A stretch of DNA of 64,000 nt, taken from the NCBI RefSeq assembly GCF_008801925.2, contig NZ_CP062803.1, positions 2,294,001 to 2,358,000 of the forward strand, read 5' to 3'. This DNA comes from Cupriavidus basilensis. Lineage in GTDB: Bacteria > Pseudomonadota > Gammaproteobacteria > Burkholderiales > Burkholderiaceae. The notes under the pieces are model-generated. The model made no database searches. It saw only the letters and a program-made list of their open reading frames with translations, and was not told the origin of the DNA. The translations under genes and the position numbers were made by a program. Each line of letters starts with the position of its first letter. Positions within the stretch are counted from its first letter, which is position 1. Shown here piece after piece: positions 61,002 through 64,000 of this stretch.

Positions 61002-64000
61002 ATGGAAAGCAGTCCGATCCGCCACCTTGCCCGCATGCAGAGGCAACTGAGTCTCGTCCTGTTCGTCGTCATTCCGTTGGCGCTGATGCTGGCCGGCACG
61101 CTTGGCTGGGGCATGTTCCACGTTGTGGAGGATCAGGAAGAACGGATCGCCATCCATTTTTCCAGACTCACTGGTTATATCCGGGAGCAGGAGGCCTTCC
61201 TGATACGCCTGCGCACGCGAGTCCAGAGCCTGCATCCCGATGATTACGCTGGCGATCTCGAGCTGAGGCGCATCGATTCGAGCGTCCATGGCGGCGTGAT
61301 GCTGTTCGAGGCGCGGGTTCCGCGCACGTCGGTCATGTTCAGCATTGCCTGCAGGGGCACGGCGGACTGTCCTCCACAAGACAGATCCGTGCTCCGGTTC
61401 GGCACATTTTTTTTCAATTACTACAGCACGTACTGGGCAGCATCCCAACATCCGCCGGCAGATGTCTTCCTGGTCGCGGCGCACGCCGATACCAGTGTCG
61501 GCATGCAGGCGTTCCGCGCCAATTCGGACAACAGGTCCGAGGAGTACGGCATGGTGTTCTCGATGGGCTCGCAGCATGCCGGCACGCACGTAGGCGGGCG
61601 CGACGTTGCATCCGAGGCTGTCAGCTGGCTCCGCGCAGAGCCGGCGGCCGGGGGAGCAGGCAAGATGCTCGCGGTCCTGCCTCTCGATGCCGCAGTGGCC
61701 ATACCGCGAGAGACGCAATCCGGGAACGATACGCTCTACGCTGCCGCGCTGCTAAGCCTGGATAGCATTGGCAGTGTTCGGGGTTCCCTGAAACCACCCG
61801 GCTACGACGATTTCTGGCTGGAAGACAAGGCCCGCACCACCTTTGCGGGCAAGACGCCGATGCCCGCATCGAAGGCGGATGGCGTTACCTTTGCCGCCGA
61901 CGGACTGTACTTTCGGCTAACGGACCCGAGCGGGTCGTGGCACGCGCTATACCGCATCAGCTATCCGACCCTCTTCCGCCATCACAAGGGCCTGCCAGCC
62001 ATCCTCGCAATGCTGGTGCTATTCGGGCTGGGCGGCGGTTTGTCCTTCGTGCGCTGGCACAACCGGCGCGTGATGGTGCCGGCACGCCGGGTACATGAGC
62101 GGCTGGCGGAAACCGAGTCATTCATCCACGCACTCATCGAGACCGCGCCTGTGGCGCTGTGCATTTACAACCGGGCGGACGGAACGGCGCTGTTCGGCAA
62201 TCATCTGGCAAAGCAATGGCTCAACCTGGACCCGGGCCTGGCCCCGGGCCTGGATGCGCACCAGGACCTGCAGTTCGCTCTCGACAATGCCTCTCAGGCC
62301 ACGCAAGTGCTTGCCGCTACCCTGCCCGGCGCGATCGAGGAAATACGGGGCGACGGCAGCAGGCCGCTCTCCCTGGCTTTCGCGCCGACCCACTACCGTG
62401 GTCAAGCCGTGCTGCTGTGCGCGTTCGCCGATATCAGTGCACGCAAGGAAATCGAGCGCGCCCTGGCCAAGGGAAAGCAGGACGCTGACAACGCGAGCGA
62501 GGCCAAGACCACCTTCCTGGCCTCGATGAGCCACGAAATCCGAACGCCGCTGTATGGCGTCATGGGCGCGTTGGAACTCCTGGATCTCACCGGCCTCGGC
62601 AACGCGCAGCGGCAATATATCCAGACGATCCGTAACTCGTCCGAAATACTGATGCAGATCATCAGCGACGTCCTGGATATCGCCAAGATCGAAGCGCGGC
62701 AGTTGTCAGTCGAGGCGGACGACTTCTGCCTGCTATCGCTGGTGGCGGCTACCGTCAGCCGCTTTGCCGCCGGCGCCGGGCAAAAGGGCCTGCTCCTTTA
62801 CGCCTGCATTGCGCCCGATCTGCCTGAGCGCCTGCGTGGCGACACCATGCGGATTCAGCAAATACTGAACCACCTCCTGAGCAACGCCATTAAATTTACC
62901 GAATCCGGTCACGTGATTCTCCGCGTCCGGCAAGTTTCGACAGATCGCGTCGGCGTGATGCTGCAGTTCCAGGTGGTGGACACAGGGGTCGGGATACCGC
63001 GGGAACGTCAAGCAGAACTCTTCACCCCGTTCTACCGGATCGACAGCAATATGCATACGGTAAGCGGCGCCGGATTGGGCTTGTCCATCTGCATGCGCCT
63101 GGCAAGGCTGATGCATGGGGACATCCGGGTGGTCAGCGATCCGGGCCTGGGAAGCAGCTTTTCGCTGATGCTCCCCGTGTCGCATGCTGCGGTGCAGGTA
63201 CCGTCGCAAGCGCCGGTGCTGACAGGGGAATCCGTCTACGTGCGATCCCCGAGCAAGGAGTTGACCGACAATGTGTGCGCATGGCTCAAGCGCTGGGGGG
63301 CCACCACCCACACGGCGGACGATCTGCCTGTCTATGCCGCGCCGCGCGCAAGCCTGCTGGACCTTCTCGTCTCCTACCCTGTTCCCGCGGGCTGGACCGG
63401 GAACTATCTGTTTGCCGGCAGCCAGCCGGATGCGGCGGACGCAGCTTTATCAGTGGAGCGTGGCTACCTGAGTGCGCACAGCATGCAGGCGCTCGGCAAC
63501 GCCATCGCCCTGGCGGGGCCGGGTATATCCGAGTCAGTTGACAGGCAGGCGGAACCGCTCGCTGCCGTCGCACAGCTTCGGGTCCTCGTGGCCGAAGATA
63601 ACGCGATCAATGGCATGATCCTGAAGGAGCAACTCGAACAGATCGGCTGCCTGGTTGCCCTGGTCTGCGATGGGGTGGATGCGCTGGCCCGATGGCACCG
63701 CGATCTGTTCGATGTCGTGATCACGGACATCAACATGCCGAGGGCAAATGGCTACGAGTTGGCCGAAGCGTTAAGGCAACAAGGCTACGAGGGCCCGATT
63801 ATCGGGATCACCGCCAACGCGATGCGCGAAGAGGAGCAGCGCTGCATGGATGCGGGCATGACATCCTGGCTGGTCAAGCCATTTGACCTGGGGGCGCTAC
63901 GGACTCATCTCCAGTCCATTCGCTCGCCTGCTGTCATACGGCACGTGGCGAAAGCCCCCCCGGCGTCCCCGGCCAGCCATGATGAAGCCGGGTTCGTGCC
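61002..64000 (+). CDS. Hybrid sensor histidine kinase (RcsC/BvgS-like), 3' end outside the window
   Basis: At least 999 residues; the frame is open to the right edge. Order: transmembrane segment 1 (about 16-38), a roughly 290-residue periplasmic sensor domain, transmembrane segment 2 (about 330-350), a PAS-like domain (about 365-480), HisKA with phospho-acceptor His511 (MSHEIRTPLYG), HATPase (N box near 623, then DTGVGIP and GAGLGLS), a degenerate receiver-like segment (about 745-845) placed like the RcsC ABL domain, and an intact receiver from about 858 with phospho-acceptor Asp909 (ITDINMPRANG) and the later VKPFD Lys. An HPt domain may follow outside. Ligand and partner regulator unknown. 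No ribosome site precedes ATG 61002; 60900 and 61035 are alternatives. Confidence 0.9.
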   Translation, partial: MESSPIRHLARMQRQLSLVLFVVIPLALMLAGTLGWGMFHVVEDQEERIAIHFSRLTGYIREQEAFLIRLRTRVQSLHPDDYAGDLELRRIDSSVHGGVMLFEARVPRTSVMFSIACRGTADCPPQDRSVLRFGTFFFNYYSTYWAASQHPPADVFLVAAHADTSVGMQAFRANSDNRSEEYGMVFSMGSQHAGTHVGGRDVASEAVSWLRAEPAAGGAGKMLAVLPLDAAVAIPRETQSGNDTLYAAALLSLDSIGSVRGSLKPPGYDDFWLEDKARTTFAGKTPMPASKADGVTFAADGLYFRLTDPSGSWHALYRISYPTLFRHHKGLPAILAMLVLFGLGGGLSFVRWHNRRVMVPARRVHERLAETESFIHALIETAPVALCIYNRADGTALFGNHLAKQWLNLDPGLAPGLDAHQDLQFALDNASQATQVLAATLPGAIEEIRGDGSRPLSLAFAPTHYRGQAVLLCAFADISARKEIERALAKGKQDADNASEAKTTFLASMSHEIRTPLYGVMGALELLDLTGLGNAQRQYIQTIRNSSEILMQIISDVLDIAKIEARQLSVEADDFCLLSLVAATVSRFAAGAGQKGLLLYACIAPDLPERLRGDTMRIQQILNHLLSNAIKFTESGHVILRVRQVSTDRVGVMLQFQVVDTGVGIPRERQAELFTPFYRIDSNMHTVSGAGLGLSICMRLARLMHGDIRVVSDPGLGSSFSLMLPVSHAAVQVPSQAPVLTGESVYVRSPSKELTDNVCAWLKRWGATTHTADDLPVYAAPRASLLDLLVSYPVPAGWTGNYLFAGSQPDAADAALSVERGYLSAHSMQALGNAIALAGPGISESVDRQAEPLAAVAQLRVLVAEDNAINGMILKEQLEQIGCLVALVCDGVDALARWHRDLFDVVITDINMPRANGYELAEALRQQGYEGPIIGITANAMREEEQRCMDAGMTSWLVKPFDLGALRTHLQSIRSPAVIRHVAKAPPASPASHDEAGFV

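Overview
The window is a high-GC betaproteobacterial chromosome segment. The gene orders (rpsB-tsf beside map-glnD; smc-zipA-ligA-def; dapC-dapD-yffB-dapE-prmB) and the protein sequences fit Burkholderiaceae, most likely Cupriavidus or Ralstonia. This is judged from recalled gene order and family motifs, not from a search. No rRNA, tRNA, CRISPR array or complete insertion sequence was seen.

Layout: 1-7557 is core information and nitrogen control: tsf (cut by the left edge), rpsB, map, glnD, and an RluF-type pseudouridine synthase with a very long Arg/Gly repeat region. 7793-10059 is a divergent pair, an exported alpha/beta hydrolase and a LysR regulator with a good LysR-type box between them. 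10102-17699 is the leftward operon smc-zipA-ligA-def, partly translationally coupled. 18150-20019 holds a six-ligand di-iron ferritin-like protein and an EamA transporter. 20231-25504 is the lysine/peptidoglycan operon dapC-dapD-(small membrane protein)-yffB-dapE-prmB, closed by a strong terminator.

25560-37248 is a leftward array that looks like a dedicated salvage system for unusual peptides. An RpiR/MurR regulator is followed by isoaspartyl peptidase iaaA, a complete gsiABCD-type ABC importer, a DmpA-type P1 aminopeptidase and a DppA D-aminopeptidase. Further down lie an unknown Lys/Gly-tailed protein and a zinc-peptidase-like DUF2817 protein. A palindrome with TGTA/TACA ends sits upstream of the regulator.

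37559-49759 is mostly housekeeping: an ABC-F ATPase, dsbB, a GNAT, a small exported protein, radA, alr diverging from lplT, the overlapping run tsaB-rimI-UDG-DUF1853, and an acyl-CoA-binding protein. 49799-52539 holds a DHA2-type exporter coupled to a SRPBCC protein, and an SGNH hydrolase.

52598-60011 is the most distinctive accessory block. A perfect 11-bp inverted repeat precedes a VOC protein, then two tandem paralogs of SfnB/DszC-type flavin oxidoreductases, two tandem paralogs of NtaA/SnaA/DszA-type FMN monooxygenases, and an FAD/NAD(P)-binding oxidoreductase. This is probably an organosulfur or xenobiotic oxidation pathway of unknown substrate. In each paralog pair, a short tandem repeat of 9 or 11 bp abuts the start codon of the second copy. 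Comparable stop-codon-bearing microrepeats occur at three other gene borders (10077, 27733, 60006). After 60011 the composition is less GC-rich, with a small orphan gene and a large hybrid histidine kinase that runs off the right edge.
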